A DNA stretch of 46,956 nucleotides from a virus. The translations under genes and the position numbers were made by a program. The stretch's first letter is position 1. Every line of letters begins with the position of its first letter. The stretch is from IMG/VR virus record IMGVR_UViG_3300044568_002419, positions 1 through 46,956 of that record, one strand, 5' to 3'. Under the pieces are notes generated by a model that had not been told where the DNA came from, did no database searches, and saw only the letters and a program-made list of their open reading frames with translations. Below, piece after piece: positions 1 to 7,349 of the stretch.

Positions 1-265
1 GTTTACCTGCCACATGCTGATAGTTGGTGTGCCCAACATCAGGATTTTGCTCTACGTCGATAAGATCCACAATGGCTCGTAAAGTGATGCCATCAATTTC
101 TTTGGTGGTAATACCATCGTAAAAATGTAATTGTGTGCGTATCTCTATCATGCTTTGACTTACGTCTGCTATGCCTGCACATACTTTGGCAATTTGAGTT
201 TGCCACTTTTCCAATGCTAATGGCTCACGCTGTCCACTGCGCTTGACAACTGTTATATTTTTCAT
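1..265 (-). CDS. nrdA: Ribonucleoside-diphosphate reductase alpha subunit, N-terminal part (partial)
   Basis: The gene runs off the left edge, so only the first 88 residues are visible. It starts MKNITVVKRSGQREPL and continues with a segment rich in landmarks of the N-terminal ATP-cone of class Ia ribonucleotide reductase alpha chains: VVKR-x-G-x-REPL, then an IEIRTQLHFYDGITTKEID segment, then a DLID region before a Y-Q-H-V-A-G-K segment. The family reduces ribonucleoside diphosphates to deoxyribonucleotides in the cytoplasm, and T4-like phages carry it to supply dNTPs. The ATP-cone is the allosteric activity site. The ATG at 265 follows the stop of the upstream gene by 6 nt, so it is probably co-transcribed with it. 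I cannot see the catalytic barrel, so class Ia rests on the N-terminus alone. Confidence 0.85.
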   Translation of the reverse strand, partial: MKNITVVKRSGQREPLALEKWQTQIAKVCAGIADVSQSMIEIRTQLHFYDGITTKEIDGITLRAIVDLIDVEQNPDVGHTNYQHVAGK

Positions 266-271
266 TTTTCG

Positions 272-697
272 CTACTTTATCTGTGTTTTTATTTGTTCTT
301 GACTGAGCCGGTGCCGTGGATTAAACGGTGTTAGATTGATATTTAACAATTGATCTCTGTCCCAATTCAGTATATATTTCTTTTGTTCCACTAGGACTAA
401 ATTGTCGCTACCTGTGTCTATTAATTCAGCATCTTGTATGTCTACACGATCCAGCAGAGCTATAGTATACAACATTCCCAGCCCTCTTGCAAGTCCACAG
501 AACAAATTGTCGTCTAATAGTTGCCAAGGATTGGGCCATGTGAGTTGATCATCCCAATGCAAATGGTAAGCACGCCAAGGAGTATCAAACCACCAGGCGT
601 TTATGGAATGTAGACATTGGTCAACAGGCATGGTGGTAACTGCCACACGCAGTTGATTCCAACTGGCCAATCTGGCATCAAAGGTGCGGGCCCACAT
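272..697 (-). CDS. Conserved T4-like phage protein of unknown function
   Basis: I do not recognise a function. The 141-residue protein starts MWARTFDARLASWNQLR and is rich in tryptophan (for example WWFDTPW and HWDDQLTWPNPW), with a central helical stretch LARGLGMLYTIALLDR. It is a predicted soluble globular protein with no signal peptide. An in-frame ATG at 763 would add 22 residues, but the ATG at 697 forms a TAATG junction with the stop of the tailspike gene, typical of coupled translation here, so I chose 697. It lies between the tailspike and nrdA, which says little about its role. Similar Trp-rich proteins occur in marine T4-like phages as far as I recall. Confidence 0.7.
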   Translation of the reverse strand: MWARTFDARLASWNQLRVAVTTMPVDQCLHSINAWWFDTPWRAYHLHWDDQLTWPNPWQLLDDNLFCGLARGLGMLYTIALLDRVDIQDAELIDTGSDNLVLVEQKKYILNWDRDQLLNINLTPFNPRHRLSQEQIKTQIK

Positions 698-2439
698 TAG
701 GCTAGGTAGGTGACTGAATAGCTTAAGGTACCGGTGACTGTATTGGTTGTGGTATATTTCCAAGCCACAGTGTTGCTGCTTTCTGTAACAGAGAATGTCA
801 CACCTGGAGGTATGTTTTCTACTCCAGTATCATTGCTGTTAAGATTGGTGCTGCCGCCGTCAGTGCTGCGTACAATGGTATATGTACCAGTTCTAACAGC
901 AGTATCACGAACTATAGTGTAATTGATTTGCACCGCGGCAACTGTAACAGCATTAAATGTTAATATCTGTGCTGCCACGGCCACATTGTTTACCAAAGTA
1001 AACGAAACACCTGACTCACGTTTGTATGTGCCTTGTTGCAGTCGATAGCCATTCTCCATGGCAATACTGGCTGTGTTGTTCAACTTAATTCTAGGATAGG
1101 TAGCCGATTGTGCTGTGGTTCTTTCAAACATGTCACCCAAGCATACATTGTTGGCAGTGTCAATATCAATGATTGCGCTTGCAGCCAACTCAGCACCATT
1201 AAAGTGATTGCCTACATCATAGAACACATTGTTGGTGGTGGTGTTTAAACTCACGCCATCAATTACAATACCTTCTACATAGATGTTGTCAAATGTGTTA
1301 GCAATCAATCGCACTCCCGACGGACCACCATTAACTGGTGTTGCACCACCTAAGTACACCCCTTGATACAAGGTATCAAATTCGCAATTGGAAAATACGA
1401 TTCCTTCAATCTGTTGAGCAGTGTTGGTACCATATGTAAAACCACTGAAAACGCAATTTTCAAAATTAACATGATTATCAACCAATGTAGTTGTGCTGGC
1501 CCATCGAACAGCCGCAATGTTATCTGTAGACACTGTGAGTGTGCTGGTGGTCAACGGACCTTGAATCCCAACATTGGTGAATGAACAATCATGAGCACGT
1601 TCAATCAACAACCCATCCATGATTTGATTGGTGACCATATTCATGTTGGACACTAAAATATTTTGTGGCTCGGCCGGGCTCACAATGTTAACACCTGTTT
1701 GCTGTGTTCTGCTGGCTGTTTGCATGATGTAGCTGGGCAAACTGTCGGCCGCACCAGTAGATATATTGCCCCAATAGTATTGGCCGAGCGTGGTACTAGT
1801 TAACGCAGTTCCAACAGGCACTGCGAAATTTGATCTATAATACAGACCGCCAGACTTTACCAGCACGCCAGCAGCATAGGCCACTGTGCTAGTCCATGCA
1901 GTCACAAAGAAATTCAAAATACTACTTTGTGGACCTTCACCATAAAGCATAGCATATGGAGGTACTAGGATGGTGTTAGTAATCAGATAACTGCCAGCAG
2001 GGAAAAACAAACTTCTGCGAATTTGTGGATTTGCTTCGCGGCAATACAATTGATATAATGCACGATTGATTGCCGCAGTATCATCAGTAACACCATCACC
2101 AGTAGCACCAAAATCGGTAACCACACAATAACTGTCCAGTCTACTTTGTAAACTTTGGCTTACAGGCGACCCTGGGCTAGCTCCAGTTTGTACAGTATAG
2201 CCAGTAGCAGTAAACCCTGTGTAAGTGTAGGCTGTTTGTGTGGCTAGAATGTCCGAATATTCTGTAAGAATCTCTACGTTATTATGCTCGTCGGGCGATC
2301 CTTCAGCCAGTGTGCCCGGACCAATATACAATTGGCGGGTGTCTACTGCCCACCCAAGTTCGGCTGGTGCTAGAGGTTGCGGAAGATCTTCTTCGAGACC
2401 TTTGCGGTTGGTTATTCTTGAGATTTGTACAATTGCCAC
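697..2439 (-). CDS. Tailspike/tail fibre protein with pectate-lyase-like beta-helix
   Basis: Predicted receptor-binding or polysaccharide-degrading virion protein of 580 residues. Residues 1-60 resemble the N-terminal virion-attachment segment of phage fibres (AELGWAVDTRQLYIGPGT). Around residues 109-128 is DFGATGDGVTDDTAAINRAL, the classic opening of the pectate_lyase_3/tailspike right-handed beta-helix. Repeated N/S/T/V-rich beta-strand rungs follow up to about residue 440, and a beta-rich C-terminus of about 100 residues may trimerise. The start is GTG at 2439, supported by an AAGGA ribosome site 8 nt upstream and a CTAAATA late-type motif at 2464-2470. The family usually binds or cleaves host surface glycan outside the cell. 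Catalytic residues cannot be assigned by eye, so enzymatic activity is unproven. Confidence 0.85.
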   Translation of the reverse strand: MAIVQISRITNRKGLEEDLPQPLAPAELGWAVDTRQLYIGPGTLAEGSPDEHNNVEILTEYSDILATQTAYTYTGFTATGYTVQTGASPGSPVSQSLQSRLDSYCVVTDFGATGDGVTDDTAAINRALYQLYCREANPQIRRSLFFPAGSYLITNTILVPPYAMLYGEGPQSSILNFFVTAWTSTVAYAAGVLVKSGGLYYRSNFAVPVGTALTSTTLGQYYWGNISTGAADSLPSYIMQTASRTQQTGVNIVSPAEPQNILVSNMNMVTNQIMDGLLIERAHDCSFTNVGIQGPLTTSTLTVSTDNIAAVRWASTTTLVDNHVNFENCVFSGFTYGTNTAQQIEGIVFSNCEFDTLYQGVYLGGATPVNGGPSGVRLIANTFDNIYVEGIVIDGVSLNTTTNNVFYDVGNHFNGAELAASAIIDIDTANNVCLGDMFERTTAQSATYPRIKLNNTASIAMENGYRLQQGTYKRESGVSFTLVNNVAVAAQILTFNAVTVAAVQINYTIVRDTAVRTGTYTIVRSTDGGSTNLNSNDTGVENIPPGVTFSVTESSNTVAWKYTTTNTVTGTLSYSVTYLA

Positions 2440-2458
2440 AGTGTGATTCCTTGAGGTA

Positions 2459-3175
2459 TCACATATTTAGCACGTAGTACTGTTCGACCTTTTTCCACCA
2501 CATGGTGCGATATTTTTCAAATTCCCCGCCTTCCAGCACAAATTCCTGGTATTTGGGCTGTCCTACGATGTTGTGTTGCGCATCTAGATCAGGCTTGACA
2601 CACATCAAAATTACACCTTTTTTAATCCGTGTGCCATGCAGTTCATTATGTGCTTCGGCGTAGGCACACAACTGAACAAAGTAATCATCAATCCATTCAC
2701 GCTTTTTGGGCTTGTTGGTTTGCTTGTAATCCAATATGCTTTCTTCATTTAAATGTATGCCAGCACCGTCTGTTGTACCTGCATACACACCCGGAAAGTA
2801 CAAAGGTACTTCGATACCCCAGAATTCACTTACATTTTTCAATCCCTTGTTAACTACTTCTTCTGCCATGATATGACTGGGCCATGAAAACGGATTAGAT
2901 CCACGAGCAGGTATAGCACCTTCACGAATGTACTTTTCAAGATAGGTGTGCATTCTAGTGCCGCGATTGGCAGCTTCTGTAGTAATAGCTTGTGCTCGTT
3001 CTGCACCTACTGCGCGGCGCCAATTGTGCAAGGCAGCCTTGCTTTCTTCACTTTTTGTTCGGTCCAGGATAGTGGTCACACTGGGTAACTTGTTGCCATC
3101 TGGAGTGGCGTAGAATCTTTTACCGTCTATTGTGACCCTGGGTATGGGTGTGTAATCAAATTTTGGATTATACAT
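2459..3175 (-). CDS. PD-(D/E)XK family exonuclease (RecB/Cas4-like)
   Basis: Predicted DNA nuclease of 238 residues. The PD-(D/E)XK core is visible: RGTRMH with His about 76, GTTDGAG at about 133-139 (Asp 136), ILDYKQ at about 147-152 (Asp 149, Lys 151), and a QLCAYA segment matching the QxxxY motif of RecB/Cas4-type nucleases. Such enzymes degrade or process DNA ends using Mg2+, and phages use them in recombination or host DNA degradation. A TTG at 3187 could extend it by four residues, but the ATG at 3175 sits just downstream of a near-perfect sigma70 promoter (3187-3215), so I chose the ATG. There is no Shine-Dalgarno sequence; the predicted 5' leader is only about 5 nt. The promoter abuts the iscA stop codon. 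Confidence 0.85.
   Translation of the reverse strand: MYNPKFDYTPIPRVTIDGKRFYATPDGNKLPSVTTILDRTKSEESKAALHNWRRAVGAERAQAITTEAANRGTRMHTYLEKYIREGAIPARGSNPFSWPSHIMAEEVVNKGLKNVSEFWGIEVPLYFPGVYAGTTDGAGIHLNEESILDYKQTNKPKKREWIDDYFVQLCAYAEAHNELHGTRIKKGVILMCVKPDLDAQHNIVGQPKYQEFVLEGGEFEKYRTMWWKKVEQYYVLNM
2464..2470 (-). promoter_or_regulatory. Late-type promoter motif CTAAATA before the tailspike
   Basis: CTAAATA on the minus strand, 24 nt before the GTG start at 2439. Same motif and setting as the others listed here. Confidence 0.55.
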
Positions 3176-3186
3176 AATTATAGTCA

Positions 3187-3215
3187 ATTATAGACAATTA
3201 TAGTCCAGTTGTCAA
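3187..3215 (-). promoter_or_regulatory. sigma70-type promoter for the PD-(D/E)XK nuclease
   Basis: On the minus strand, TTGACA (3210-3215) and TATAAT (3187-3192) are separated by exactly 17 bp: a full consensus match. TATAAT also occurs at 3197-3202 and 3177-3182, so the hexamer repeats every 10 bp, but only the middle copy has a correctly spaced -35 box. The expected start site is about 5 nt before the ATG at 3175. Confidence 0.85.
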
Positions 3216-3539
3216 CTATATTCGAAAACTACTTCCACATCCACAACGGTCACGTTCATTGGGATTTTGAAATTCAAAGCCTTCATTGAGGCCTTGACGC
3301 ACATAGTCTACTGTGATACCTTTGAGATATACATCATTTTTCTTATCAACCAAGACCACAAAGTCTTGTTGGGCATAGTTGATGTCAGATTCCGAAGGTG
3401 TGTATTCTTGTACATATTCTAACACATACGCTAGGCCAGAACAACCTGTAGTTTTTACCCCAAGTCGAATGCCAGCATAGTTTTTGGCTTGCAGTAGTCG
3501 CTTTACTTTGGTGTACGCATGATCAGTTAGAGAGATCAT
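3216..3539 (-). CDS. iscA: A-type iron-sulfur cluster carrier (IscA/ErpA family)
   Basis: A 107-residue HesB/IscA-family protein. The three conserved cysteines are present: Cys33 in TTGCSG and Cys99/Cys101 in DRCGCGSSF at the C-terminus. The family binds Fe-S clusters or iron and delivers them to apo-proteins. Length matches bacterial IscA (about 107). It overlaps the end of iscU by 17 nt, so the two are translationally coupled and probably read from the promoter at 4372-4400. No hscA, hscB, iscS or ferredoxin is seen next to it, so it would have to work with host ISC components. The several radical SAM proteins in this window are possible clients (inference). Confidence 0.93.
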   Translation of the reverse strand: MISLTDHAYTKVKRLLQAKNYAGIRLGVKTTGCSGLAYVLEYVQEYTPSESDINYAQQDFVVLVDKKNDVYLKGITVDYVRQGLNEGFEFQNPNERDRCGCGSSFRI

Positions 3540-3909
3540 GCTTCTTTCTGTAGTCTTCTACAGCGGCTTTGATGGCGTCTTCAGCAAGGATGCTACAATG
3601 GATTTTGACAGGTGGCAACGAGAGTTCTTGAGCAATTTCTGAATTTTTAATAGTTGCCGCTTGGTCAAGCGTCCGACCTTTAACCCACTCGGTAATGAGA
3701 GAACTGGAGGCAATTGCACTGCCGCATCCGTATGTTTTGAATCTTGCATCCGTGATGATACCATCTTGCACCTTGATTTGTAGTTTCATTACGTCGCCAC
3801 AGGCAGGTGCGCCAACCATGCCAGTACCAATATCACTATCAGTCTTATCAAAAGATCCGACGTTCCTGGGATTCTCATAATGATCAATAACCTGCTGACT
3901 GTAAGCCAT
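3523..3909 (-). CDS. iscU: Fe-S cluster assembly scaffold IscU
   Basis: A 128-residue IscU, the scaffold on which [2Fe-2S] clusters are built from cysteine-derived sulfur and iron. It starts MAYSQQVIDHYENPRNVGSF, a typical IscU N-terminus. Ligand residues are in place: Cys37 and Asp39 in PACGD, Cys62 in YGCGS, His104-Cys105 in KIHCS. The LPPVK motif recognised by the HscA chaperone is intact at about 98-102, although no HscA/HscB is visible here, which suggests it is meant to use the host chaperone. The upstream 62-residue gene overlaps its start by 26 nt. Fe-S biogenesis genes are known as auxiliary genes in environmental phages. An intact active site argues for a working protein. Confidence 0.95.
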   Translation of the reverse strand: MAYSQQVIDHYENPRNVGSFDKTDSDIGTGMVGAPACGDVMKLQIKVQDGIITDARFKTYGCGSAIASSSLITEWVKGRTLDQAATIKNSEIAQELSLPPVKIHCSILAEDAIKAAVEDYRKKHDLSN

Positions 3910-4072
3910 ATAATTTTGTTTCCTGTATCCAACCTATTAGACAGTCTGGACCATACTTGTCTTTAAACTTGTTTATGGCTTCAAACTGATTTTCTGCTGC
4001 CACTGTGGCAACATACTGTTTTAATACACCGATATTATCAGTGTATTTGATGTAGGCTTTCCAATGTTTCAT
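3884..4072 (-). CDS. Small protein of unknown function in the Fe-S cassette
   Basis: A 62-residue protein starting MKHWKAYIKYTDNIGVLKQYVATV, with a helix around AENQFEAINKFKDKYG and ending GLQSAGY. I do not recognise it. The ATG at 4072 overlaps the stop of the His-rich gene (ATGA); a TTG at 4078 would add only two residues. Its 3' end overlaps iscU by 26 nt in another frame. Position between the His-rich secreted protein and iscU suggests co-expression. The alternating beta-strand and helix pattern could be a small alpha/beta fold, but no function can be inferred. Confidence 0.65.
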   Translation of the reverse strand: MKHWKAYIKYTDNIGVLKQYVATVAAENQFEAINKFKDKYGPDCLIGWIQETKLYGLQSAGY

Positions 4073-4353
4073 TGGCAAGTTCTTGTTCTAGTGACCGTGC
4101 CATCTGCATACTGTATTTCGGTCCAAGGTGTGCAGACAGAACGCAAGGGCTGTTGCACAACCACTACAGGTGGTGGAACATATCCGTAATTGTAAACAGG
4201 CTCGTTGTGGTTGCGTGTCAATGCATAACCAATTACCCCACCAACAATTACTGGTGCTATCCAGTTTCCGCCACCATGTCTGTGATGGTGGTGATGTTGT
4301 GCTTGAGCTAACACAGATAAAGTTAATAATGCGAGAGCAATGAGTTTTTTCAT
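4069..4353 (-). CDS. His-rich secreted or membrane-anchored small protein
   Basis: A 94-residue protein with a clear signal peptide (MKKLIALALLTLSVLAQAQ; likely cleavage after AQA) followed by a histidine run HHHHHRH, a glycine/valine hydrophobic stretch (IAPVIVGGVIGYAL, about residues 32-45), a proline-valine segment and a C-terminal CTPWTEIQYADGTVTRTRTC with two cysteines that could form a disulfide in the periplasm. The His cluster suggests divalent metal binding (inference). It is the first gene after a strong sigma70 promoter and an AGGAGG ribosome site, and heads the cassette running into iscU and iscA. Similar small exported proteins occur in proteobacteria, so host origin is plausible. 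Confidence 0.8.
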   Translation of the reverse strand: MKKLIALALLTLSVLAQAQHHHHHRHGGGNWIAPVIVGGVIGYALTRNHNEPVYNYGYVPPPVVVVQQPLRSVCTPWTEIQYADGTVTRTRTCQ

Positions 4354-4371
4354 ACGGGCCTCCTACAGCAT

Positions 4372-4400
4372 AGTATACTATATTTAACGCCTTGCGTCAA
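4372..4400 (-). promoter_or_regulatory. sigma70-type promoter for the His-rich/IscU/IscA cassette
   Basis: Minus strand TTGACG (4395-4400), a 17-bp spacer, then TATACT (4372-4377). The spacer contains a TTAAATA string that resembles the late motif. AGGAGG follows just before the ATG at 4353. The position implies an early or middle transcript covering 4353 down to 3216. Confidence 0.8.
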
Positions 4401-4416
4401 CAGTTAGTTGACTATA

Positions 4417-4764
4417 TTACATTGGTCGTTTCATGGCCGATTTGGCCATTTTGTTTACCACTTGTTGACTTTGTTGTACTGACAGTTTTTCTGGTCCAAT
4501 GTCAGCGCCTTTGAATGTGACCATTCCAGAATTTGGATCTAAAGGTTCTAACACACCACTCAGTGGAGGTTGACTCACAATGTCGCCAAGGTTTTGACTG
4601 GTAATAGCAATACCTAGGCTTTGAGCAGCTGATATAAAAGCATTCTGACTGATTTGTTTTTGAGCATTGGTGTCGTCTGCTCGGCCTGCAAGAAAGTTAA
4701 CCAACCCTACCAATTTGTTAGGGTCGGCTCCGGCATCTGTGGATTCAACTTCGTCAATTCGCAT
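4417..4764 (-). CDS. Probable virion-associated protein with N-terminal IDE tag
   Basis: A 115-residue protein that I cannot assign to a named family. It begins MRIDEVESTDAGADPNKL; residues 3-5 (I-D-E) match the (L/I)-x-E consensus cut by T4 prohead protease gp21. The remainder looks like a small helical protein with a Gly/Pro-containing middle (PPLSGVLEPLDPNSGMVTF) and a basic C-terminus (KMAKSAMKRPM). The ATG at 4764 overlaps the upstream stop as TAATG. The neighbours also have late-type promoters and the same N-terminal pattern, so a capsid-internal or scaffold role is possible but only inferred. Confidence 0.65.
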   Translation of the reverse strand: MRIDEVESTDAGADPNKLVGLVNFLAGRADDTNAQKQISQNAFISAAQSLGIAITSQNLGDIVSQPPLSGVLEPLDPNSGMVTFKGADIGPEKLSVQQSQQVVNKMAKSAMKRPM

Positions 4765-5663
4765 TATCTCTTGGCGCGACCAAGTGCGGCAGGGGGAACT
4801 GCGGCCGGGTCTTCAGGAGGAGGAGCCATTTCATCACCGGCCATGCCAGCAGCAGCGTCTAAGTCATCCATTCCAGCTGCCGCCATTTCATCACCGGGCA
4901 TTGGTACGCCGCCCATGGCTGCCATACCAGCGTCAGGTGGAGGTGTTGCACCAGTTACTACGCCAAGTGCAGAGTCTAGTTGTTGTTTGGCACCTTGTAA
5001 GTTTTGTACCAAGCCTGTGAGTGCAGCAGTGGCATCTGTGTTAAATTGAGCAGCTTGATCAATGCCTACTTGATTCTTGATTGAATCAACTAAAGCAGGC
5101 AATTCTTTAAATTGCATTTCGCTGGCATCTTCCAACATTGATTGCATTTTGTCAACCATGTCTTGTGCAGCTAATACCACTTGAGCTTGTTGCACTTCAG
5201 ATTCTTTCAGCATGCGGTATGCATTGCGTAAACGATTTTCGGCTTTCATCATTGCAGCGCCAGACACAAGTTTTTGCTCTTCAGGATTTAATGTTTGGCC
5301 AGCAGTTGATTTCTTGAGGGCTGCTGCTAATTTAGGATCTTTAACTTGCACACCTGCTGCGGCAGGAGCAGCAGGAGCGCCAGGCGCTGCTGGAGCAGCA
5401 GGAATTGGAACCATGTCTTCTTTGATTCTAGCAGTTAGCGCCTGTTCCATCATCAACAGCTTAAGGTAAGCTGGATTGCGTTCGCTCTGATGGAACGAAG
5501 GTTGACGACGAGTTTCGCCTAGTACGCCACGCACACGTGTCAACATTTTCTGAGCTTGCTTGCCAGTAATTTGGTCAAACTTCATGCGTGAGCCAAAATA
5601 GCTTTCGAATACACGGGCTATTTGTTTGGTTGGCTTAATTGCCGCTAGTTCTTGCAGTTTCAT
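4764..5663 (-). CDS. Conserved T4-like virion or prohead-core protein candidate
   Basis: A 299-residue protein. It starts MKLQELAAIKPTKQIARVFESYFG, with an L-Q-E at residues 3-5 matching the prohead-protease consensus. The middle is long and helical (Gln/Leu/Lys-rich), interrupted by an Ala/Pro-rich linker (PAAPAAPGAPAAPAAAG), and the last 60 residues are a low-complexity Gly/Met/Ala/Asp/Pro tail. A CTAAATA late-type motif at 5687-5693 and a GAGGA ribosome site precede the ATG at 5663. I recall similar proteins in marine T4-like genomes as structural or hypothetical. Scaffold, internal capsid protein or neck component are all possible. Confidence 0.7.
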   Translation of the reverse strand: MKLQELAAIKPTKQIARVFESYFGSRMKFDQITGKQAQKMLTRVRGVLGETRRQPSFHQSERNPAYLKLLMMEQALTARIKEDMVPIPAAPAAPGAPAAPAAAGVQVKDPKLAAALKKSTAGQTLNPEEQKLVSGAAMMKAENRLRNAYRMLKESEVQQAQVVLAAQDMVDKMQSMLEDASEMQFKELPALVDSIKNQVGIDQAAQFNTDATAALTGLVQNLQGAKQQLDSALGVVTGATPPPDAGMAAMGGVPMPGDEMAAAGMDDLDAAAGMAGDEMAPPPEDPAAVPPAALGRAKR

Positions 5664-6114
5664 TTTGGAATCCTCTAAGTTGTATATATTTAGCCGAATT
5701 TAAACATTTTTCAAGTTCCTGGTCCACCAAGGCATGTTGTTGAACCTTGGGTTGTAACTTGGTCAATACCACTTCGCTAAATCCATTGTCTCGACTACGC
5801 TCTGCTACTTGCCGTCTACAGTATATATCTGCTGACAACGTTTGTTTTTTGGTGTCTAAAGTCTTGATACTTTGTGCTAGTCTGAGTTGATTGTGATTGT
5901 CAGCCACACACCAACTAATTGCTGTGCGCTTGTTGCTGAATGTGCCTATTAAATTATCGCCCGATGTGTACACTTCAAAAGACTGATGTGCTGGACGCAG
6001 ATTGTATCGACCAAATGCCACATATCCATCTGATTCATCATTCACAATCATAGTGTGTATATTACGGCGAACTTCACGTTCGGCCCAGCGTTCTAATTTT
6101 TGTTCTCGAGTCAT
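5635..6114 (-). CDS. Conserved phage protein, unknown function
   Basis: A 159-residue protein starting MTREQKLERWAEREVRR, with a central beta-rich portion (SDGYVAFGRYNLRPAHQSFEVYTSGDNLIGTFSNKRTAISWCV split by turns) and a helical C-terminal half. No catalytic motif is evident. A longer reading from 6183 exists, but the ATG at 6114 forms an ATGA overlap with the upstream gene and gives a more natural N-terminus. The 3' end overlaps the start of the next gene by 29 nt, so the ribosome site and late-type motif of that gene lie inside this one. It sits within the run of putative structural genes. Confidence 0.65.
   Translation of the reverse strand: MTREQKLERWAEREVRRNIHTMIVNDESDGYVAFGRYNLRPAHQSFEVYTSGDNLIGTFSNKRTAISWCVADNHNQLRLAQSIKTLDTKKQTLSADIYCRRQVAERSRDNGFSEVVLTKLQPKVQQHALVDQELEKCLNSAKYIQLRGFQNETARTSGN
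5687..5693 (-). promoter_or_regulatory. Late-type promoter motif CTAAATA
   Basis: CTAAATA followed by TATA on the minus strand, about 24 nt before the ATG at 5663. Confidence 0.55.
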
Positions 6115-6374
6115 AGTTTGATCAAATGCGCTGCTGCCCAACCTAATGCGCCCACAAGGGTAGCAATTATGCCCACACCCCAACTGAGTAGTCTATCGTT
6201 GTTTTTGGTGGTAGTGGCTTGTAGCATGCCACGCAGTTCGGCAATCACACCAAAAAGAGTAGTGATCTTTTCATCCATTGATTCTAACTTTACTTCCAGC
6301 AGGCGATACCGCTCAGCACACAATTCCACGTGTGCTTCTAGACTTTTCTTTTCAATGTCGGTTGTATCAGCCAT
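6111..6374 (-). CDS. Coiled-coil plus C-terminal transmembrane protein (holin/XhlA-like)
   Basis: An 87-residue protein with a heptad-like helix over residues 5-55 (AHVELCAERYRLLEVKLESM) and one hydrophobic segment near the C-terminus (LLSWGVGIIATLVGALGWAAAHLI). This topology resembles hemolysin XhlA-like or holin-associated proteins that insert in the inner membrane. A lysis role is an inference. It is preceded by an ATAAATA motif (6395-6401) and a GGAG ribosome site, consistent with late expression. No endolysin or spanin is recognisable beside it. Confidence 0.65.
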   Translation of the reverse strand: MADTTDIEKKSLEAHVELCAERYRLLEVKLESMDEKITTLFGVIAELRGMLQATTTKNNDRLLSWGVGIIATLVGALGWAAAHLIKL

Positions 6375-6389
6375 TATTTTTACTCCACA

Positions 6390-6812
6390 TCATTTATTTA
6401 TGGTTTCGAACCATAAGTTTTGTTTGGATCCATCGATGATCAAACTAGGCTCTAACTGCACGATTTCGTTTAGATTGGTTATCATGGGTATACCTGCACA
6501 CTCATTTAGTAGGCCAGTTAAATTATCAGCTTCGCCTGTGACCGAATACACACCAGCAGCTTCTACTTCAAATTCAAACACCCAATGATTGTCATGCAAT
6601 TGAGGCAATTGTACAACGTTAGGCTGTGCTCGCAAGCTGATCATTTGTTGCAATGTTTCCCAGTTGCGTTGTTGGTTCCTGGCACGATTCCAGTCTTCGA
6701 TATTGCGTATGACTTGTCCTACACGATCTTCAAAGGGTATTTGACTTGATCTAAAATGCCCAGTAATACCAGTGGGACTGCAATCAAATAGTGTTCGGCC
6801 TTGTATCTTCAT
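6390..6812 (-). CDS. Conserved T4-like protein, unknown function
   Basis: A 140-residue protein starting MKIQGRTLFDCSPTGITGHF. Recognisable as a recurrent protein of marine T4-like phages by its opening and by DRVGQVIRNIEDWNRARNQQ followed by NWETLQQMISLR, but with no known function. Predicted mixed alpha/beta, no signal peptide. A TTG at 6833 would add seven residues; the ATG at 6812 is preferred. A TTAAATA string lies only about 8 nt before the ATG (6821-6827), and the transcription terminator of the next gene upstream lies just outside at about 6832-6867. Confidence 0.7.
   Translation of the reverse strand: MKIQGRTLFDCSPTGITGHFRSSQIPFEDRVGQVIRNIEDWNRARNQQRNWETLQQMISLRAQPNVVQLPQLHDNHWVFEFEVEAAGVYSVTGEADNLTGLLNECAGIPMITNLNEIVQLEPSLIIDGSKQNLWFETINK
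6395..6401 (-). promoter_or_regulatory. Late-type promoter motif ATAAATA
   Basis: ATAAATA on the minus strand, 20 nt before the ATG at 6374 of the coiled-coil/TM protein. Confidence 0.5.
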
Positions 6813-6831
6813 TCTGTGAGTATTTAACGCC

Positions 6832-6867
6832 AAACAAAAACCCCGGAGTTTTTAGTTCCGGGGTTGA
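6832..6867 (-). terminator. Rho-independent terminator after the 133-residue protein
   Basis: Minus strand hairpin with a perfect 9-bp stem AACCCCGGA/TCCGGGGTT (6857-6865 with 6839-6847), a 9-nt loop, followed by TTTTTG. It lies just downstream of the stop at 6885 and isolates that transcript from the genes to the left. Confidence 0.88.
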
Positions 6868-6884
6868 TCGAATCAAATGATTGA

Positions 6885-7286
6885 TTAGGTTGTTAGCTTG
6901 AAGCCAACGCTTGTGCAACTGTCTAACTGGAAACCAGTGTAGGTAATATTGGCAGCAGCCAACATTACAGCAGCAGAAGTATTGGTGCTGGCGTTAGCAA
7001 AAGCGCCTGTCGGGTATGTAGCAACTGAAATTGCAACGCCGTCAACTTGGTACATGGCCACAGTTGAAGTTTGTTGAATTGCTTGCAACACGTTAGCAAC
7101 GTATTCTGTTACGCCGCCTTCGCCGTTTACGCTGGTATTAGCGACCAAGCGGAAGAAGTCCAGTTTTGGACCTTGTGGTTGTACAGGTTGACCAGCCAAT
7201 GAAGTGCTAGGAGCAACTGGACCGTTACGTGTGTCTAATGCGAATACTGGTTGTGAATCGCCATTTACGGGTGCGAAATATGCCAT
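6885..7286 (-). CDS. Putative highly expressed structural protein
   Basis: A 133-residue protein starting MAYFAPVNGDSQPVFALD, rich in Ala, Thr, Val, Ser and Asn and almost free of Lys, with alternating beta-strand character throughout. It has its own late-type CTAAATA (7329-7335), an AAAGGA ribosome site and a strong terminator (6832-6867), so it forms a single-gene transcription unit. Together with composition this suggests an abundant virion component such as a capsid decoration or tail protein. I do not recognise the family, and it is not the T4 major head protein (too short). Confidence 0.75.
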   Translation of the reverse strand: MAYFAPVNGDSQPVFALDTRNGPVAPSTSLAGQPVQPQGPKLDFFRLVANTSVNGEGGVTEYVANVLQAIQQTSTVAMYQVDGVAISVATYPTGAFANASTNTSAAVMLAAANITYTGFQLDSCTSVGFKLTT

Positions 7287-7328
7287 GATAAAATCCTTTA
7301 AAGTTAATGGTCTCGGTGGACCTGCTTT

Positions 7329-7335
7329 TATTTAG
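7329..7335 (-). promoter_or_regulatory. Late-type promoter motif CTAAATA
   Basis: CTAAATA on the minus strand, about 43 nt before the ATG at 7286. T4 late promoters are TATAAATA with no -35 box; marine T4-like phages use CTAAATA-like variants. The leader has a short GGTC/GACC hairpin (7309-7322). Confidence 0.6.
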
Positions 7336-7349
7336 TCTTTTGGCAAAAA

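Noticed and set aside
3177-3202. Three TATAAT copies at 10-bp intervals read as three separate promoters
   Set aside because: Only the middle copy has a TTGACA box at 17 bp; the others are probably duplication or melting-region effects.
4654-5049. Plus-strand Ala/Gly/Ser-rich open frames opposite the 4764 gene
   Set aside because: They mirror the low-complexity Ala/Pro/Gly tail of the minus-strand gene and have no supporting signals.
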